64,000 nt of DNA from Marinobacter mobilis (GCF_900106945.1 NZ_FNNE01000003.1:124001-188000); one strand, 5' to 3'. Shown: positions 26,910 to 38,343, numbered from the stretch's first letter. A program made the numbers and translations. The notes: generated by a model from the letters alone, not told the origin.

Positions 26910-27875
26910 TCAGATGGAAACGGGGCGGAATTCCCGGGAGACGGTTCCGGCATCCCACATGCGCTGGAAGCTTTCACCCAGCAGTTTGGCTCGCCCTCCG
27001 CTGGCCAGCTGAACAAAACCGGACGGCCGGCCAAAGTCGTGCCGGTATAGAACGGCCTTGCCATCGACCACGATAAACGGGTTGTCATCGTAAGGGTAAT
27101 CTTCATTGATCAGGCGCAGCTCTATCTTGCTGGGAATCCGCTTCATCAGTTCGATGATCTGGTGGCGTTTCTTGACCAGGGGTTTGTCATCGTGGATCAA
27201 CAGGCGGATTTCGCTGAGACGGTGGCGACGGGCCAGCGCAGAGACAATTTCACGGAACCGGAAGCGGTCATAAAGATCGTGTTCCAGTTCCCGGTCATAC
27301 AGCCAGAGTTTCTGGGCGGCCTGATTGGTCATCGTATCCGTCAGGGCGATCAGCTCAGCTTCGCTATCGAACAACCAGCTTTCTTCATCCTTGCCCACAA
27401 TCAGCGGTGACTGGCGAGTGCCCAGCTGGGGCAGGACCAGTGAGGGGGCGAGGCAGCGCATGTCAACGTGTGGAATGCCGGCGTCGTCGTAAGGCGCAGA
27501 GCAGACATGGAAGCCGCAGGACTCATAAAACGGTACTGCGTGAACCTGGGCCGACAGGAAGAGGTCCTGAAATTGGGGGGCGGCATCGTTCATCATCCGT
27601 CGCAGCAACAAGGCTCCGATACCCCGGCTGCGATAATCCGGGAGGACGGCCATACGGCCGATATGAGCCGTATCGGTCACTGACGGGAACATGCGGCTGA
27701 CGCCAATGGGCGTGTTGTCTGGAAGCACGGCCAGATAATGGTCTGCGATCTCGTCAGTATCGTCCCACTCCAGTGCAGGTGGTACGTTCTGTTCCTCGAT
27801 GAAGACCTGCTGGCGGATATCCTTTAGCGCCTGTGGCACTAACTGCCAGCTGTATTTTCGAATCCGGATGTTCAT
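26910..27875 (-). CDS. GNAT acetyltransferase fused to a C-terminal phospholipase-D-like/unknown domain
   Basis: A 321-residue protein. Residues 1-150 are a GNAT fold with EEQNVPPALEWDDTD at the acceptor side and the acetyl-CoA loop YRSRGIGALL at 81-90. Residues about 170-321 form a second domain containing LWLYDRELEHDLYDRFRFRE, IRLLIHDDKPLVKKRH and an AVLYRHDFGRPSG ending. That pattern resembles a degenerate PLD-like nuclease fold (the DUF7931 type). The substrate is unknown. The start chosen overlaps the roxA stop by 4 bp (ATGA); the longer frame adds 36 low-complexity residues inside roxA. Confidence 0.85.
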   Translation of the reverse strand: MNIRIRKYSWQLVPQALKDIRQQVFIEEQNVPPALEWDDTDEIADHYLAVLPDNTPIGVSRMFPSVTDTAHIGRMAVLPDYRSRGIGALLLRRMMNDAAPQFQDLFLSAQVHAVPFYESCGFHVCSAPYDDAGIPHVDMRCLAPSLVLPQLGTRQSPLIVGKDEESWLFDSEAELIALTDTMTNQAAQKLWLYDRELEHDLYDRFRFREIVSALARRHRLSEIRLLIHDDKPLVKKRHQIIELMKRIPSKIELRLINEDYPYDDNPFIVVDGKAVLYRHDFGRPSGFVQLASGGRAKLLGESFQRMWDAGTVSREFRPVSI

Positions 27876-29023
27876 TCGAAATACAGGCTGCCCTGGTTGT
27901 GGAGCGCCGTGACCAGCTCTGCCAGGGTGGGGTCGCTGACCAGGTGTGCCAGCTCTGCGGAATCGAGCACCGAGCTCTGGCACAACATGGGGGCCAGCGG
28001 CTGAGCTACACCCTTAAGCACGTAACGCTCGCCATCAACGAACAGTGCCGTTTCTCCGTCCAGCGGGTAATAGGCAAACCGGGAGCCTTCATTCCAACGC
28101 AGCGACTCGCCTTCGGCCAGTCGTTCGGTCAGAACCTCAGGAAGCAGCGGGTCATCCGAGGGCTGGACGATGTCGTGGCTTTTGGGCGCGGTGGCATATT
28201 GGCCAAACCAGAACGCCAGTTGGCGTCGATCGGATACGGCCTCCGTCACCATGGCGGACAGCTGATCAATGACACCGCCGGAAATGGTGCCTGGATTATC
28301 CTGGGGCTTCAGATCCGGGTCTGAATAGTGGGCGGTGGCGTCGGTCTGACTGCAGAGGAAATCGGTAAAGCCGGTGAGGACGTCGTCGACAGTCGGTGCT
28401 CTGAACCCGATAGATAGCGTAATGCAATCGTTTTCAGCAATGCCGTGATGACCGACCCCTGGTGGCAGGTAGAGCATGTCACCGGGCTCCAGGGTTACTG
28501 TTTCCTCGCCGTCCCAGGCACTGAGAATGCGCAGGGGCGTGCCGTCAACCCGGGGAGAGGTGTGGTCACAATGTCCGCCGAAGGTCCATTGACGGCGCCC
28601 CTCGGCCTGCAGAAGAAAGACATCATACTGGTCGTAGTGGGGGCCGACACTGCCCCCTTGCGGGGCGTAACTGGCCATAATGTCATCAAGACGCCAGTTA
28701 GGGATGAAGCGGAATTGCTCAAGCAGATCGGCAATCTCCGGTACCCAGTGGTCCAGCCCCTGAACCAATAGGGTCCAGTGAGTGGTCGGTAATGACTCAA
28801 ACCGATCGGGCTGGAACGGGCCGTTATGGAGCTGCCAGGGGCGTCCGTTATCATTTTCGATAATGATCCGCGATTCAACGGCATCTTCGCAGGCCAGCCC
28901 TGCCAGTTCATCGGCCGAGACCGGGCATTGGTAATCAGGTAGTGCCTGGCGGATGACCAAAGGCTTTTTCTGCCAGTAGTCGCGCAGGAATTCCTCAATG
29001 GTCAATCCGCCGAGCAGTTCCAT
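27872..29023 (-). CDS. roxA: ribosomal protein L16 arginine hydroxylase (RoxA/YcfD, JmjC-like cupin)
   Basis: A 383-residue 2-oxoglutarate/Fe(II) oxygenase. The facial triad is visible in GPHYDQYDVFLLQ (HxD) and PPGVGHHGI (second His). The N-terminal IEEFLRDYWQKKPLVIRQ and the C-terminal winged-helix-like region match YcfD, which hydroxylates Arg81 of L16. It sits between purB (2 bp gap) and the GNAT gene (4-bp overlap), so the three form an operon. Confidence 0.92.
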   Translation of the reverse strand: MELLGGLTIEEFLRDYWQKKPLVIRQALPDYQCPVSADELAGLACEDAVESRIIIENDNGRPWQLHNGPFQPDRFESLPTTHWTLLVQGLDHWVPEIADLLEQFRFIPNWRLDDIMASYAPQGGSVGPHYDQYDVFLLQAEGRRQWTFGGHCDHTSPRVDGTPLRILSAWDGEETVTLEPGDMLYLPPGVGHHGIAENDCITLSIGFRAPTVDDVLTGFTDFLCSQTDATAHYSDPDLKPQDNPGTISGGVIDQLSAMVTEAVSDRRQLAFWFGQYATAPKSHDIVQPSDDPLLPEVLTERLAEGESLRWNEGSRFAYYPLDGETALFVDGERYVLKGVAQPLAPMLCQSSVLDSAELAHLVSDPTLAELVTALHNQGSLYFE

Positions 29024-29025
29024 GA

Positions 29026-30408
<1,383 letters not shown>

Positions 30409-30412
30409 TCAT

Positions 30413-30453
30413 CAAAGAAAAATCGGGCCCCATATAATACACCAGGCAGCCCG
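30413..30453 (-). terminator. possible intrinsic terminator after hflD
   Basis: On the minus strand CGGGCT pairs with GGCCCG across an 18-base AT-rich loop and is followed by ATTTTTCTTT. The stem includes one G-U pair and is short, and the loop may hold the purB -10 box (TATTAT). It is a weak candidate for hflD termination or purB promoter overlap. Confidence 0.35.
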
Positions 30454-30458
30454 GGGAT

Positions 30459-31100
30459 TCAGTCGTAAACCGATTGATTCGCCTGCTCGGCGAGCCTCAA
30501 GGCTGTATTCATGGTCTTGCGACGAGTGAAGATCAGGCGCCAGCGCCGGCCACCGGTCTGGCGCCAGAGGACGGCTGAACGGATGCCGGCAAGCAGCAGT
30601 GAGCGGATGCGGGCGGCATTCTCGTCCATTTTGAGCACGTTGGGGTCGCCAACCACCTGGATTCTGGGCTTCAGGGTGCTGATGGTGTCGGAGTAGACCG
30701 TCGCCAGGTTGCTCATCAGGTTGCTATGGCTGAAGCCAAAGTGATCGGCTGTATGGCGGGCTTGCTCAATGCGGGTGCCGATGACGTCGAGCATGTCCCG
30801 GTTACTGTTGAGCCGGGATTCCAGCTGGATCAGGCTGAGCCCGTAGCGGAGTATCTCAACATCCTGTTTGCGACTCTGATTACTGAATACACTGTTCAGG
30901 GTTGCCAGGCCTTCCCGCAGGTTCTTGAGTTCGCCATAAACTTCCAGGGTTGAACCTGGATCGGTGATGAACAGAGACTTGATGCTTGTTTCCAGACTCG
31001 GGGGCGCGCAGCGTCCGGTATGGGCGATTTGCTGAACCAGCGCAGCGGCCTGGAACACCCCGGCGAGCGCAAGGGTCTGATCCTCAATGGAGCGGCTCAT
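30459..31100 (-). CDS. hflD: high-frequency lysogenization protein HflD homologue
   Basis: A 213-residue all-helical protein with [23 protein letters not shown] at the N-terminus (first part shown as [16 protein letters not shown]), [11 protein letters not shown] and the basic segment [17 protein letters not shown]. It matches HflD in pattern and position (mnmA-hflD-purB). It is a membrane-associated protein of uncertain cellular role; in E. coli it affects lambda CII stability. The start overlaps the mnmA stop by 4 bp. Confidence 0.93.
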   Translation of the reverse strand: MSRSIEDQTLALAGVFQAAALVQQIAHTGRCAPPSLETSIKSLFITDPGSTLEVYGELKNLREGLATLNSVFSNQSRKQDVEILRYGLSLIQLESRLNSNRDMLDVIGTRIEQARHTADHFGFSHSNLMSNLATVYSDTISTLKPRIQVVGDPNVLKMDENAARIRSLLLAGIRSAVLWRQTGGRRWRLIFTRRKTMNTALRLAEQANQSVYD

Positions 31101-32230
31101 GCTTCCGCCTCGTTATCGCGCCAGGTTTGCTCAATGACGCCGCCACCGAGGCAGATATCGCCATCGTAAAAAACCACGGACTGTCCTGGCGTCACGGCAC
31201 GCTGTGGCTGGTCGAACACAACCCGGTAGCCATCGCCGCCAGCAACCGCGCTGACCTCGCAGTCCTGATCCGGCTGGCGGTATCGTGTTTTCGCCTTGCA
31301 GCGGAAGGTGTGCGCCGGGGCTCTGCCGGCGACCCAGTCAATGGGCCCACTGACCAGACCCCGGGAGAACAGCAGGGGGTGTTGTTTTCCCTGTACGGCG
31401 ATGAGGATGTTTCGCTCGAGGTCCTTGCCGGCCACGTACCAGGGGTCGTCGTTGAACTCCTTGAGTCCGCCGATACCCAGGCCCTGCCGCTGGCCAATGG
31501 TGTGATACATCAGCCCCTGGTGGCGACCAATAATGTGACCTTCGGGTGTCTCGATGTTGCCTGGCTGGGCCGGAATGTACTGTTTTAGGAAATCACGGAA
31601 TTTCCGTTCGCCTATAAAACAGATACCTGTTGAGTCTTTTTTGTCATGGGTGATGAATCCCTGTTCTTCGGCAATGCGACGAACTTCAGGTTTCTCCAGC
31701 TCCCCGACAGGGAACAGTGTCCGGGCAATGCGGTCGCCAGAAACCGCATGCAGAAAGTAGCTCTGGTCCTTGTTCGGATCCAGGCCCTTGAGCAATTGTG
31801 CTTTACCGGGGTTGGCCGGATCCGGGCGCTGGCGGGTGTAATGTCCGGTGGCAATATAGTCAGCGCCGAGGGTAACCGCGTAGTCGAGAAACGCCCGGAA
31901 CTTGACTTCCTTGTTGCACAGGATGTCAGGGTTGGGCGTGCGGCCGGCCCGATATTCCGACAGAAAGTGCTCAAATACCCGGTCCCAGTACTCAGCGGCA
32001 AAGCTGGCGGTTCGCAAGGGGATATCCATGGCGTCAGCGACCGCCTGGGCATCTGCCAGATCATCCATCGCGGTGCAGTATTCGGTACCGTCATCTTCGT
32101 CCCAGTTCTTCATAAACAGGCCTTCGACCTGATAGCCCTGGGATTTCAGCAGCCAGGCTGCCACGGAAGAGTCAACACCGCCGGACATGCCGACAATTAC
32201 TCGGGTATTTTCGGGTGCTTTGGTCATCAC
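31097..32230 (-). CDS. mnmA: tRNA-specific 2-thiouridylase MnmA
   Basis: A 377-residue enzyme with the PP-loop SGGVDSS (16-22), catalytic Cys105 in PNPDILCN, and the second cysteine in [10 protein letters not shown]. It installs 2-thiouridine at wobble U34 of Glu, Lys and Gln tRNAs using sulfur delivered via TusA (encoded at 12699). Two adjacent ATG codons make the exact start uncertain by one residue. It is 45 bp downstream of nudJ. Confidence 0.97.
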   Translation of the reverse strand: MMTKAPENTRVIVGMSGGVDSSVAAWLLKSQGYQVEGLFMKNWDEDDGTEYCTAMDDLADAQAVADAMDIPLRTASFAAEYWDRVFEHFLSEYRAGRTPNPDILCNKEVKFRAFLDYAVTLGADYIATGHYTRQRPDPANPGKAQLLKGLDPNKDQSYFLHAVSGDRIARTLFPVGELEKPEVRRIAEEQGFITHDKKDSTGICFIGERKFRDFLKQYIPAQPGNIETPEGHIIGRHQGLMYHTIGQRQGLGIGGLKEFNDDPWYVAGKDLERNILIAVQGKQHPLLFSRGLVSGPIDWVAGRAPAHTFRCKAKTRYRQPDQDCEVSAVAGGDGYRVVFDQPQRAVTPGQSVVFYDGDICLGGGVIEQTWRDNEAEA

Positions 32231-32275
32231 TTCGCCGATCAGCGTAAAAGCGGGAATTCTACCACTGATACCCCA

Positions 32276-32725
32276 TTACGTCTGCGTTTCCACAATGACG
32301 CCTAAAGGAAAGCGGCGGCCATTTCGGTAATCTTCTATGCATTTCAGCACCAGCGGGCTTCGAAGTTTTCCGGGTTCCTTCGTTATTTCTTCAAGGGACA
32401 ACCAATGGGCGGCGATAATGCCGTCGTCGAGTTCATCGGTCACCTTGCTCAGCGCCTTGGCTGAAAAGCACAAACGGTAGTACGTAACGCCATTGGCGGG
32501 GGCGAGGTAGGTGTAGAGCCCGAGAAAGTGCTGGAGCTCCACTTCCCACCCGGTTTCTTCGAGGGCTTCACGGCGGGCCGCATGCTGGATGGACTCACCT
32601 TCTTCTATGTGCCCGGCCGGCTGGTTGTATACGATTCTGCCGTCACTGTTTTCTTCTACAAGCAGGAACCGACCCTGCTCATCCTCGACAATAACCGCAA
32701 CGGTTGCGTGTGGGGTCCAGGTCAT
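32276..32725 (-). CDS. nudJ: Nudix hydrolase NudJ-type phosphatase
   Basis: A 149-residue Nudix protein. The Nudix box GX5EX7REUXEEXGU is complete (GHIEEGESIQ, then HAARREALEETGWEV). The N-terminal MTWTPHATVAVIVEDEQGRFLLVEE and position next to mnmA match NudJ (YmfB), which hydrolyses nucleoside tri/diphosphates and HMP-PP. Its start overlaps the rluE stop by 4 bp. Confidence 0.92.
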   Translation of the reverse strand: MTWTPHATVAVIVEDEQGRFLLVEENSDGRIVYNQPAGHIEEGESIQHAARREALEETGWEVELQHFLGLYTYLAPANGVTYYRLCFSAKALSKVTDELDDGIIAAHWLSLEEITKEPGKLRSPLVLKCIEDYRNGRRFPLGVIVETQT

Positions 32726-33414
32726 TTGGCTCGGGATCTCCGGTTTGGGGGTGGCTGGCGACGGTTCCGGGTGTCTTGCTGAGTCCTTCGCCTTTGTCTC
32801 GTGCCGTTTGTTTGTTCAACGGGAATGTGAATCTGCAGGGCTGTGCTTTCTCCGGGCTGCAGGTTTTCCAGGCTCCATTCACCGATTCGGGCCCTGATCA
32901 GCCGAAGTGTCGGAAATCCAACCGCAGCGGTCATGCGCCTCACCTGACGATTGCGACCTTCGGTGAGGGTCAGCTCAAGCCAGGACGTGGGCTGGTTGGC
33001 GCGTTCCCTTATTGGCGGCGTGCGAGGCCAGACGTCTGGCGCCTCCATCCGCTGGGCCTGAGCCGGGCGGGTTAGCCCGTCTTTGAGTGTGACGCCGCGA
33101 CGAAGCTGGTCCAGGGCAGTGTCGTCAATGATGCCATCCACCTGTACCCAGTAGGTCTTTTTCATCTTGTTGGCAGGGGATGCAATACGGTGCTGCAGCT
33201 TGCCGCTATCGGTCAATAGCACCAGACCCTCGGAGTCGTAGTCGAGGCGCCCGGCTGGGTAGACGCCCGCGGCTTCAACATAGTCGGCAAGGGTTGCCCG
33301 TCCCTGGTCATCAGTAAACTGGCACATGACTTGAAAGGGCTTGTTAAGTAATACCAGGGTAGCCATAGGTTTGGTGGTCAGTGTCCGCTGATCGGGGGTG
33401 GGTTCCCGGGGCAT
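32722..33414 (-). CDS. rluE: 23S rRNA pseudouridine synthase RluE-type
   Basis: A 230-residue RsuA-family pseudouridine synthase. The catalytic Asp is in AGRLDYDSEGLVLLT, with LNKPFQVMCQF before it and EGRNRQVRRM after it. Typical RluE modifies U2457 of 23S rRNA. There is no S4 domain. The C-terminal tail is a basic Arg/Gln/Pro-rich extension (about 25 residues). The ATG at 33414 is used; an internal ATG (MATLVL, 33366) is possible. Confidence 0.92.
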   Translation of the reverse strand: MPREPTPDQRTLTTKPMATLVLLNKPFQVMCQFTDDQGRATLADYVEAAGVYPAGRLDYDSEGLVLLTDSGKLQHRIASPANKMKKTYWVQVDGIIDDTALDQLRRGVTLKDGLTRPAQAQRMEAPDVWPRTPPIRERANQPTSWLELTLTEGRNRQVRRMTAAVGFPTLRLIRARIGEWSLENLQPGESTALQIHIPVEQTNGTRQRRRTQQDTRNRRQPPPNRRSRAK

Positions 33415-33627
33415 CGGGCGATACTGAAGCCCGCCGTCCCGGCAGGGAACTATACCTTAGCGAAGTTGCAGGTTGAAACAGACCATAGGCGAGGAGGGGG
33501 CTGCAGGGAAGACTCCCGGTAACGGAGGCGCCGATCACCTTGGGCTGTATTATTCAGACACAAAAAACAGCCCCGCAGTGCCTGGACTACGGTGGTGTGG
33601 CGGTCAAACTGTGCCTGAAGGTGTGTT

Positions 33628-33918
33628 TCAGGCGTTTACAGCGCGAGGGTGCTGGGTCACATTGGAACCGTGGGATGACTGTTCATCACCACTATTTTCG
33701 CGCTTTGCTGGCTGATCCGCCGGAATAATGTTGACAGCGTGAACGCCCTTGTCGCTGGGCTTCTTGTCAAAGGTGACTGACTGACCCGCCTTGAGGGTTT
33801 TATACCCGTCCATCTGCACCGATGAAAAATGTGCAAACAGGTCGTCACTGCAACCATCTTCGATAATGAAGCCGTAGCCCTTGGCGTTGTTAAACCACTT
33901 TACTTTGCCTGTTGGCAT
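33628..33918 (-). CDS. cspD: cold-shock-domain protein CspD
   Basis: A 96-residue protein. An N-terminal cold-shock domain (MPTGKVKWFNNAKGYGFI with RNP1 KGYGFI; RNP2 LFAHF) is followed by a polar tail of about 25 residues, the layout of CspD. In E. coli CspD binds single-stranded DNA and blocks replication in stationary phase. It is divergent from clpS, as in many gammaproteobacteria. Good ribosome site GGGGAG 7 bases upstream. In pseudomonads icd usually lies next to it; here it is absent. Confidence 0.93.
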   Translation of the reverse strand: MPTGKVKWFNNAKGYGFIIEDGCSDDLFAHFSSVQMDGYKTLKAGQSVTFDKKPSDKGVHAVNIIPADQPAKRENSGDEQSSHGSNVTQHPRAVNA

Positions 33919-34406
33919 TTTGAACTCCCCTGTTCCGTCATTATCTGCCAGTTATTATTGATTTTTCAGCGGCCAACGACTGCCCCTGAATCAACCGGGA
34001 AAACCTGGCTGATGTCGGCGGCAGTCATATTGCGCTGCTGGCATTGCGTAAAGGCCTTGCGCTGGTGCTGGTTGGCATTTCCATCTCAGCCCGCACGCTC
34101 TTGTAACTCATTAACCTGACTTTTGACCTTACTTCCGGCCTAACCCAAAGCAGCCGTTTTCAGATGTATCAGTTTCAGTTACATAAGTTACAGGAGTTAA
34201 CGCAATTTAACATTCCAGTGGTTACTCTCGGTCAAACTTTGGACATAGTCAATAGTCAAGGGGCCTGAATCACTGGTTGGAGGGTATTGATGGGCGTTAT
34301 GATGTCCGTATTGATAACCCGCTCACGCTGTTTTCAGGTATGGCCTTGAAAATAGAGTGGGGCGAATCCACTTTGTTTAAAGGGCATCGATTTCCGGAAA
34401 CGAATC
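33919..34406. other. cspD-clpS divergent intergenic region with 9-bp-spaced AGTTA repeats
   Basis: This 488-bp gap has no gene I can support. A short frame (34277-34546) overlaps clpS in another phase and looks spurious. It must hold the cspD and clpS promoters. At 34177-34199 the pentamer AGTTA occurs three times at exact 9-bp spacing (34177, 34186, 34195), with a fourth partial copy (AGTTT) at 34171. This could be a phased protein-binding site. No convincing sigma-70 pair was found. Confidence 0.4.
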
Positions 34407-34766
34407 ATGCGGACTATCCAGAATTCTCTACTAGTATTAAATCAGGGAGGCGAAGAGGAACCTGGTCGCCAGGACGATCTCAGCCTAGCCCCGGAAAAGC
34501 CGGCACTAAAACGGCCGGCCCGCTTCCGGGTTGTATTGTTGAATGATGACTACACCCCCATGGATTTTGTGGTGGATGTATTGATGACATTCTTTGGAAT
34601 GAACGAAGAAAAGGCGACGCAGGTCATGCTGCTCGTCCATACTCAGGGAAAAGCCGTATGTGGGGTGTATACCCGTGACATCGCGGAAACAAAAGCTGCA
34701 CAGGTGAACCAGTATTCCTCGGAATGCGAGCATCCGCTGCTGTGCGAGATTGAACGTGCGGACTGA
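34407..34766 (+). CDS. clpS: ATP-dependent Clp protease adaptor ClpS
   Basis: A 119-residue adaptor. The N-degron pocket region is visible in [21 protein letters not shown], with the NDDYTPM core, followed by [23 protein letters not shown] flexible N-terminal extension of about 35 residues precedes the folded core. ClpS hands proteins with Leu/Phe/Tyr/Trp N-termini to ClpAP. It lies 18 bp before clpA; bpt and aat, which create such N-termini, are nearby. Confidence 0.97.
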   Translation: MRTIQNSLLVLNQGGEEEPGRQDDLSLAPEKPALKRPARFRVVLLNDDYTPMDFVVDVLMTFFGMNEEKATQVMLLVHTQGKAVCGVYTRDIAETKAAQVNQYSSECEHPLLCEIERAD

Positions 34767-34784
34767 TAGAAGTTGGGGTGGCCC

Positions 34785-37055
34785 ATGCTGAGTAAAGATC
34801 TTGAGAACACGCTGAATACGGCTTTTAAAAACGCCCGTGACAAGCGCCACGAATTTATGACCGTGGAGCACCTGTTGCTGGCATTGCTGGACAATGACTC
34901 GGCTTTGACCGTGCTTAAAGCATGTGGCGCAGACCTGCAGCAGTTGCAGGATGAACTTGTTGAATTTGTAGATTCAACCACACCGCTGATTCCGAGCAGC
35001 GACAGCGAACGGGAAACCCAGCCAACACTGGGATTCCAGCGGGTACTGCAGCGTGCAGTATTCCACGTACAGTCCTCTGGCAAGAAGGAAGTGACCGGTG
35101 CCAATGTTCTGGTAGCCATTTTCAGTGAGCAGGAAAGCCAGGCAGTGTACGTGCTTAAGAAGCAAAACATTGCCCGCATCGACGTGGTGAACTTTGTCTC
35201 CCACGGGATTTCCCGTGTACAGGGGGCAGAAGATCAGGAGGGTGCGGATCAGGCTTCCCATGAGGACACGGCAGAAGAGGGGGGCTCCCATAAGCCTCTG
35301 GAAAGCTACGCAACCAACCTCAATGAGCTGGCTCGTCAGGGGCGTATTGACCCTCTGATCGGGCGTGAACATGAGGTTGAGCGCGTGGTGCAGATTCTGG
35401 TCCGCCGCCGCAAGAACAACCCCTTGCTGGTTGGAGAGGCTGGGGTCGGTAAGACCGCCATTGCTGAAGGTCTTGCCCGCCGGATTGTGGACGGTCAGGT
35501 GCCGGAAATCATTTCCGATGCAGTGGTGTATTCCCTGGATCTGGGTGCGTTGCTGGCAGGAACGAAATACCGCGGCGATTTCGAGAAACGTCTCAAGGGG
35601 CTGTTGGCAGAGCTCAAGAAGGAGCCGCATGCCATCCTGTTTATTGATGAGATACACACCATCATTGGCGCTGGCTCGGCATCTGGTGGAGTGATGGATG
35701 CCTCTAACCTGCTCAAGCCAATGCTGAGCTCCGGCGAGATGCGCTGCATAGGCTCCACCACGTTCTCCGAGTTCCGTGGAATTTTTGAGAAGGACAGCGC
35801 ATTGGCCCGTCGATTCCAGAAAATTGACGTCAACGAGCCGAGCGTTGAGGACACCTATCAGATTCTCAAGGGGCTCAAGCCCCATTTCGAGAAGCACCAC
35901 GACCTGAAATACACCGACAAGGCGCTTCGTACGGCTGCCGAACTTGCAGATCGTTACATCAGCGACCGTCACCTGCCGGACAAGGCAATTGACGTGATTG
36001 ATGAAGCCGGTGCTCGTCAGCGACTGCAACCGGCGGCCAAGCGTAAGAAGGTCATCGGGGTGTCGGCGATTGAAGATGTGGTGGCAACCATTGCGCGAAT
36101 TCCGCCGAAAAATGTTTCCACCAGTGACAAGGATCTGCTGCGTAACCTTGAGCGGGACCTGAAAATGGTCGTGTTCGGTCAGGACAAGGCGATCGAGTCG
36201 CTGTCGACGGCGATCAAGCTGGCCCGTGCCGGGCTGAAGGCACCTGAGAAACCCGAAGGTGCGTTCCTGTTTGCCGGTCCCACTGGGGTTGGTAAGACCG
36301 AGGTTACCCGGCAGTTGGCGAAGGTGCTTGGCATCGAGCTGGTGCGCTTTGATATGTCCGAATATATGGAGCGGCATACCGTTTCGCGTCTGATCGGTGC
36401 ACCCCCTGGTTATGTCGGTTATGACCAGGGCGGCTTGCTCACAGAGGCTGTTAACAAGCATCCCCATTGTGTGTTGCTGCTGGATGAGATCGAGAAGGCG
36501 CACCCGGAAGTCTTTAACCTGCTGCTGCAGGTGATGGACCATGGAACGCTGACCGATAACAACGGTCGCAAGGCAGATTTCCGTCATGTGATTCTGGTGA
36601 TGACGACCAATGCGGGTGCGGAAAGTATGGCAAGGCGCTCGATCGGCTTTAGTGAGCAGGACCACACCACCGACGGTATGGAAATTATCAGTAAGACATT
36701 CACGCCGGAATTCCGGAACCGTCTGGATGGAATTATCCAGTTTGGCGATCTGGACAAACACACCATCACCCATGTGGTCGACAAGTTCCTTACCGAGCTG
36801 CAAGCCCAGCTGGATGAGAAGCACGTCGTGCTGCATGTCGATGAAGCTGCCAAGGGCTGGCTGGCTGAAAAAGGCTACGATGTCACGATGGGAGCTCGTC
36901 CGATGGCACGGCTGATTCAGGATCGGATCAAGCGGCCACTGGCTGAGCAGATCCTGTTCGGCAGTCTGTCTGAGCATGGTGGTGAAGTGAATGTCAGGCT
37001 TGAAGGTGATGAACTGGTTTTCGAGTACGAAAATGAGCCGGCTGAAGCCGTCTAG
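34785..37055 (+). CDS. clpA: ATP-dependent Clp protease ATP-binding subunit ClpA
   Basis: A 756-residue AAA+ unfoldase: N-domain with two Clp repeats (about 1-145), D1 with Walker [12 protein letters not shown]2 with Walker [11 protein letters not shown] and the ClpP-docking loop region near the end of D2 (IGFSEQD). It starts at the ATG giving [14 protein letters not shown], which aligns with E. coli ClpA; the TTG four codons upstream is rejected. The D1-D2 order and absence of the ClpB middle coiled coil exclude ClpB. A strong terminator follows. Confidence 0.98.
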   Translation: MLSKDLENTLNTAFKNARDKRHEFMTVEHLLLALLDNDSALTVLKACGADLQQLQDELVEFVDSTTPLIPSSDSERETQPTLGFQRVLQRAVFHVQSSGKKEVTGANVLVAIFSEQESQAVYVLKKQNIARIDVVNFVSHGISRVQGAEDQEGADQASHEDTAEEGGSHKPLESYATNLNELARQGRIDPLIGREHEVERVVQILVRRRKNNPLLVGEAGVGKTAIAEGLARRIVDGQVPEIISDAVVYSLDLGALLAGTKYRGDFEKRLKGLLAELKKEPHAILFIDEIHTIIGAGSASGGVMDASNLLKPMLSSGEMRCIGSTTFSEFRGIFEKDSALARRFQKIDVNEPSVEDTYQILKGLKPHFEKHHDLKYTDKALRTAAELADRYISDRHLPDKAIDVIDEAGARQRLQPAAKRKKVIGVSAIEDVVATIARIPPKNVSTSDKDLLRNLERDLKMVVFGQDKAIESLSTAIKLARAGLKAPEKPEGAFLFAGPTGVGKTEVTRQLAKVLGIELVRFDMSEYMERHTVSRLIGAPPGYVGYDQGGLLTEAVNKHPHCVLLLDEIEKAHPEVFNLLLQVMDHGTLTDNNGRKADFRHVILVMTTNAGAESMARRSIGFSEQDHTTDGMEIISKTFTPEFRNRLDGIIQFGDLDKHTITHVVDKFLTELQAQLDEKHVVLHVDEAAKGWLAEKGYDVTMGARPMARLIQDRIKRPLAEQILFGSLSEHGGEVNVRLEGDELVFEYENEPAEAV

Positions 37056-37096
37056 GGGCGAAACGCCCGGGCATCACTGACTGCTGATGCAGAGAT

Positions 37097-37131
37097 TAAA
37101 AACCACACCCTTTCAGGTGTGGTTTTTTTTT
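37097..37131 (+). terminator. intrinsic terminator of clpS-clpA
   Basis: AAAACCACACC, a 6-base loop, GGTGTGGTTTT, then a run of T (nine or more). A textbook Rho-independent terminator 42 bp after the clpA stop codon. Confidence 0.93.
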
Positions 37132-37287
37132 GATTTTGTTGACCTGTCTGCAGAAATTTTCGGTTATTCCTGTCAATCCCTTCCGCTCACCAATCTGCCA
37201 TCTTACGCCTTCGCTTAAACATTTTCGGATTAGTGCTTGTTTGCAAAGGTATCCGGAAGGAAAAAACAACAACAAGAGGTGGCATGT

Positions 37288-38319
37288 ATGCGGTTGTTCC
37301 TTACCTTGATGACCAGTGTTCTTTTGAGTTCGGTTGCATCAGTAACCCAGGCTCAGAGCGTCGAAAGCAAGGCGTTCTGTGTTTTTGATGTGGCGGGCGC
37401 CAGCGGCTATGTTTACCAGACTCTCCAGACCTATCAGCGCCATGCAATTGCCGAGGGCGTGCGCCTGCGTATGCAGCCTTACACCGATGAAGATCAGGTG
37501 GTGGCTGATTTTCGCGCCGGTGAATGCGACATGATCGCGGTGACTGATATGGGGGCGAGAAAGTTTAATGGCTTCACCGGTTCGATCAGTGCGATTGGCG
37601 CCATTCCCCGTTATGAAGACTTGAAAGTGCTGATGTACATTCTGGCCAGCCCGCGGGTCGCGCGACACCTTGAGGCCGACGGGTACGAAGTCATGGGCGT
37701 GGCGCCGATGGGGGCAGCCTATCTGTTCGTTAACGATCGCTCAATCAATAACGTCGATGCATTACGCGGTAAGCGGGTGACGATCTTTGAAGGGCATGAA
37801 GATGCCCGACATATGATTCGTTTTATTGGCGCCGAGCCGGTGGATGCCAAGATCTCGAACTTCGCCCAGTTGTTTAACGACGGTCAGGCGGACATCAGTT
37901 ATGCCCCAGGCGCTGCTTACGAGGTTCTGGAGATGTTTCGGGGTATGGGGGAGAGCGGCGGGATCGTGCGCTACCCGGTAGGGCAGGTTACGGTTCAGTT
38001 GTTCGCCCGTAGCGGAACCTTCGATGAAAGTTTTGTACGCGAATCCCGTCGAATCGTGTCTCGCCTCTATCCAGAGGTCATGAGAGTCATACGTGAGTAC
38101 GAAGATGCCATTCCCGAAGAGCGTTGGGTGGATATCCCCCCTGAAGCCATGCAGGACTACCAGGAAATGCTGCGGGGCGTTCGCGTCGAGATGCAGGATT
38201 CTGGGCAGCAGGCGCTGGCGTCTATCGCCTACAACGAGGATATGATGACCATTCTTAGGAAAGTGCGCTGTTACACCAACCCGGGGGCAGACGAGTGTTC
38301 ATCAGAGGATCGTGAATAA
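37288..38319 (+). CDS. periplasmic putative solute-binding protein (TAXI/DctP-like, DUF6091 type)
   Basis: A 343-residue secreted protein. A signal peptide (about 1-23, MRLFLTLMTSVLLSSVASVTQA) ends at an AQS cleavage site. The mature part has the two-lobe binding-protein pattern: FCVFDVAGASGYVYQ, AGECDMIAVTDMGARKF, and LRGKRVTIFEG followed by NDGQADISYAPGAAYEV. A Cys pair (Cys31, Cys77 approx.) may form a disulfide. It resembles the DUF6091 putative solute-binding proteins. No transporter genes are adjacent, so the ligand and partner are unknown. The ATG at 37288 follows AGAGGTGG; the upstream in-frame start (37237) would precede the signal peptide. Confidence 0.8.
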   Translation: MRLFLTLMTSVLLSSVASVTQAQSVESKAFCVFDVAGASGYVYQTLQTYQRHAIAEGVRLRMQPYTDEDQVVADFRAGECDMIAVTDMGARKFNGFTGSISAIGAIPRYEDLKVLMYILASPRVARHLEADGYEVMGVAPMGAAYLFVNDRSINNVDALRGKRVTIFEGHEDARHMIRFIGAEPVDAKISNFAQLFNDGQADISYAPGAAYEVLEMFRGMGESGGIVRYPVGQVTVQLFARSGTFDESFVRESRRIVSRLYPEVMRVIREYEDAIPEERWVDIPPEAMQDYQEMLRGVRVEMQDSGQQALASIAYNEDMMTILRKVRCYTNPGADECSSEDRE

Positions 38320-38343
38320 AGCGGTGCCCGATTAGTCGCCATC

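Noticed and set aside
34277..34546. An 89-codon frame ahead of clpS
   Set aside because: It overlaps the clpS coding region in another phase, and the product has no family pattern.
34974..36977. A 667-codon open frame on the minus strand
   Set aside because: It lies entirely antisense to clpA, which has complete AAA+ motifs. Long antisense frames are common opposite GC-rich genes; no domain or ribosome site is seen.
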